Shown here: in pieces, positions 61,572-64,000 of the stretch
How the letters are laid out: each line of letters starts with the position of its first letter
Numbering within the stretch: position 1 is the first letter of the stretch
Assembly (NCBI GenBank): GCA_963665015.2
Contig: CAXXSY010000004.1
Span: 248,001 to 312,000, forward strand
DNA: 64,000 nt
DNA from: G963662655 sp963665015
GTDB lineage: Bacteria > Cloacimonadota > Cloacimonadia > Cloacimonadales > JAIOQZ01
Direction: 5' to 3'
The notes under the pieces: generated by a model
The model's database searches: none
Seen by the model: the letters and a program-made list of their open reading frames with translations, nothing else
What the model was told of the DNA's origin: nothing
Position numbers and translations under genes: made by a program

Positions 61572-64000
61572 CTAATGCGCTTCCAACCAGTTTTCGCCAA
61601 AGCTGAAATCGACCACCAGCGGGACGATTCCGGAGAGGTGCTTCGGCATGGCGTTTTCCATCAGCTCTCTGATCTTCCGGGTCGCTTCCTCAACCTGATT
61701 CCTGGCGACCTCGAAGACCAATTCGTCGTGAACCTGTATGATCATGGGATACTCGGGCAATACGCGATGGATGTCGATCATGGCGATCTTGATGATGTCG
61801 GCGGCACTGCCCTGGATGGGCATGTTGATGGCGACGCGTTCGGCCTCGCTGCGGATGCGCTGGTTGGAGCTGCGCAGACCGGGCAATTCGAGTCTTCTGC
61901 CCAGCATGGTTTCGGCGTAGCCTTTATCGCGGGCTTTCTTGATCTGCTCGTCGATGAATGCTTTCATGGTCGGGAACTTGGCAAAATAGTTTTCGATGAA
62001 TTCTTCGGCTTCCTTGCGCGAGATGTTCAGTTCGCCGGAAAGCCGGTTCGGGCCCATGCCGTAGAGGATGCCGAAGTTGATGACCTTGGCGTGCTTGCGG
62101 TCGTCGGAGGTGACGTCGATCGGGTCCTTCTCGAAGATGATCGCCGCCGTCTGCCGATGGATGTCCTCTTTGTTGCGGAAGGCGTTGATGAGGTTTTCGT
62201 CGCCGGACATGATCGCCGCCAGCCGCAGCTCGATCTGCGAGTAGTCACCCGCCAGAATGACGCAATCGTTCTTCTGCGGCACGAACGCCTTGCGGATTTC
62301 CCTGCCGAGGTCGGTACGACTGGGGATGTTCTGCAAATTCGGGTTGCTGCTGGAGAGGCGTCCGGTGGAGGCGATGGTCTGGTTGAAGCTGGAGTGGATG
62401 CGTCCGGTGTGCGGGTTGATCATCTTCGGTAGCGCGGTGGTGTAGGTGCTTTCCAGCTTGGTCAGCTTGCGGTATTCGATCAGCGTCCGCGCGATGTCAT
62501 GTTCGCGCGCGAGTGTTTCCAGCACGCTGTTATCGGTGGAGAAGCCGGTTTTGGTCTTCTTTATCGGCTTGATGCCCATGTCCTGGAAGAGCACTTCCGC
62601 GAGTTGCTTCGTCGAGTTGATATTGAACGGTTTTCCGGCGGATTCGAATATCTCTTTTTGCAGCTCCGCGATACGCTGCTGGGTCCTTTTCGATATGTCA
62701 TCGAGGATGGATGTGTCGATATAGACGCCGTTCTCTTCCATGTCGGAGAGCACTTGAATGAGCGGCATCTCGATGTCGAAGAAGAGTTTTTCCAGCCCTA
62801 TGTCGGCGAGACGTTTGCGATAGACGCGGAAGAGCCTGAGCGTGATATCGGCGTCCTCGGCGGCGTAGCGGCAGGCGTCCCGGGTGTCCGTCATGTCGAA
62901 GGTCTCCTGGTTCTTGCCCTTGCCGATCAAGTCGGATATCGGGATCATGGGGTAGCCGAGTTCGCGCTGGGAGCAGCTATCGAGGCTGTTGCGCATCTCG
63001 CCCGGATCGAGCACGTAGGCCGCGACCATGGTGTCGAAGTGGATGTTCCCGATGGTCCATCCGGCGCGCTTCAGGACGTGCATGTCGTACTTGATGTTGT
63101 GCCCGACCAGCTTGCAACCCGCGAGCGCTTTTTTCAGACCGGCAAGCGTTTCGTCGAAATCGAGGTTGTCGGACATACTGTGCGCGACGGGCAGGTAGTA
63201 CGCCTTTTCCGGTTGCCAGCAGAGCGAGACGCCCACAAGCCGCGCCACCATGGGATCGGTCGAGGTGGTCTCGGTGTCGATGGCGACGATATCGTCGGAT
63301 GGGATGTCCTGTAAAAGTTTCTCGAATTTCTCGCGCGTGTCGATCAGGATCGATTCGAATTGCACGCCACTTTCCTGTGCGGGGGGCTGTTCTTCGCCGA
63401 AGAGATCGATCTCCTGCTGTCCCGCCACTTTCTTCAGGATCGATTTCAGCTCGTACTCCTGAAAGAACGGGATCGCTTTGTCGATATCGCCGCGTTTGAA
63501 GGGGAATTTCTGACGGTCGATCTCGATCCCGACATCGCGCACCATGCGAGCCAGTGTTTGGGACAGGAAGGCGTTGTCGCGATTCTCGACCAGTTTATCG
63601 CGGGTGCCCTGGGGCGTTACATCCTCGATATGTTCGTAGATGCTCTCGAGTGTACCGAAGTCGTTCAGCAGCTTGGCGGCGCCCTTCTTGCCGATGCCCT
63701 TGACGCCCGGGATGTTGTCCGCGGTGTCGCCCACCAGCGCGAGGTAATCGACGAACTGCTCCGGCGTGACGCCGTACTTCGCTTCGATCTCTTCGCGGCG
63801 TAGCGTTTCGTTTTTAAAGGGGTCGTACATCTCGATGTTGTCGTCGATGAGCTGCGCGTAGTCCTTGTCGCCGGTGACCAGCACGATCTCGAAGTCGTCG
63901 CGGCATTTCTCGGCGATGGTGGCGATCACGTCGTCGGCTTCAAATCCCGCTTTGGTGCAGGTGGTGAGCCCGACGGTGTCGAAGAAGTCGCGGATAGGCT
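61572..64000 (-). CDS. polA: DNA polymerase I (5' end outside window)
   Basis: The frame runs off the right edge. The 5'-nuclease domain is entered at FEADDVIATI and continues with VTGDKDYAQLI and GVKGIGKKGAAKLL. The 3'-5' exonuclease domain keeps its acidic motif (IVAIDTETTSTDP), so proofreading is probably active. The polymerase domain has motifs STYTTALPKMI, SSSNPNLQNIPSRT, LAGDYSQIELRLAA (motif A), RKHAKVINFGILYG (motif B) and IIQVHDELVFEVA (motif C). It ends with FGENWLEAH. It fills gaps and replaces RNA primers in replication and repair. The visible 809 residues lack only about the first 100 of the usual ~900. Confidence 0.97.
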   Translation of the reverse strand, partial: PIRDFFDTVGLTTCTKAGFEADDVIATIAEKCRDDFEIVLVTGDKDYAQLIDDNIEMYDPFKNETLRREEIEAKYGVTPEQFVDYLALVGDTADNIPGVKGIGKKGAAKLLNDFGTLESIYEHIEDVTPQGTRDKLVENRDNAFLSQTLARMVRDVGIEIDRQKFPFKRGDIDKAIPFFQEYELKSILKKVAGQQEIDLFGEEQPPAQESGVQFESILIDTREKFEKLLQDIPSDDIVAIDTETTSTDPMVARLVGVSLCWQPEKAYYLPVAHSMSDNLDFDETLAGLKKALAGCKLVGHNIKYDMHVLKRAGWTIGNIHFDTMVAAYVLDPGEMRNSLDSCSQRELGYPMIPISDLIGKGKNQETFDMTDTRDACRYAAEDADITLRLFRVYRKRLADIGLEKLFFDIEMPLIQVLSDMEENGVYIDTSILDDISKRTQQRIAELQKEIFESAGKPFNINSTKQLAEVLFQDMGIKPIKKTKTGFSTDNSVLETLAREHDIARTLIEYRKLTKLESTYTTALPKMINPHTGRIHSSFNQTIASTGRLSSSNPNLQNIPSRTDLGREIRKAFVPQKNDCVILAGDYSQIELRLAAIMSGDENLINAFRNKEDIHRQTAAIIFEKDPIDVTSDDRKHAKVINFGILYGMGPNRLSGELNISRKEAEEFIENYFAKFPTMKAFIDEQIKKARDKGYAETMLGRRLELPGLRSSNQRIRSEAERVAINMPIQGSAADIIKIAMIDIHRVLPEYPMIIQVHDELVFEVARNQVEEATRKIRELMENAMPKHLSGIVPLVVDFSFGENWLEAH

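Overview
The window looks like chromosomal DNA of an uncultured, probably anaerobic, Gram-negative bacterium of the FCB (Fibrobacterota-Chlorobiota-Bacteroidota) supergroup; Cloacimonadota-like lineages would fit. The reasons are two C-terminal type IX-style sorting domains (one with the NYPNPFNP signature), giant secreted proteins built from LamG, cohesin, FN3 and Hydin-like domains, a 2[4Fe-4S] ferredoxin, and amino-acid fermentation-type enzymes. The phylum is an inference. No rRNA, tRNA, CRISPR array, transposase or prophage was seen.

Layout. (1) 1-5.5 kb: a Nif3-family protein, then a CsgG-like envelope protein, a 726-aa coiled-coil/FHA protein and an LPP20-like secreted protein, then an opposing ferredoxin. 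(2) 6-13.6 kb: a two-gene minus-strand operon for large secreted cohesin/FN3 and beta-helix/cohesin/dockerin proteins. (3) 13.8-31 kb: the most unusual region. Two paralogous cassettes face each other, each with the order TPR-AAA+ sigma54 activator, then paired upstream sites, a sigma54 promoter, a ~110-aa receiver-like small protein, and a giant LamG surface protein. A CheY lies between them. (4) 31.2-32 kb: a MNT/HEPN pair. (5) 32-43.3 kb: an eight-gene minus-strand operon joining the saccharopine pathway of lysine (both halves of the eukaryotic AASS enzyme as separate genes) to a citrate-lyase-like enzyme (CitF plus a CitD-CitE fusion), an isocitrate/homoisocitrate dehydrogenase-like enzyme, an HD phosphohydrolase and two fused aconitase-type dehydratases. 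(6) 43.4-54.6 kb: a SnoaL-AlkD fusion, an M1 aminopeptidase operon with an orphan TAXI receptor, an LPP20-like protein, ZupT, and an operon of lysine 6-dehydrogenase, a half-size EamA transporter and a lipoprotein with a caspase-like His/Cys pair. (7) 55-64 kb: HtrA, ClpB, a CPBP membrane protease, a LarA racemase and the 3' part of polA.

How it fits together. The lysine operon, with lysine 6-dehydrogenase 10 kb away, suggests that lysine is a key substrate. One reading is catabolism by running the alpha-aminoadipate pathway backwards to homocitrate, followed by lyase cleavage to acetate and 2-oxoglutarate. The twin sigma54 cassettes suggest that the surface LamG proteins are expressed under enhancer-type control by cytosolic TPR sensors. 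Intergenic regions carry several short repeat families (inverted CCCTCACCC-type elements, ATTCGGAAG-bordered elements, and mosaics of GC-rich palindromes).
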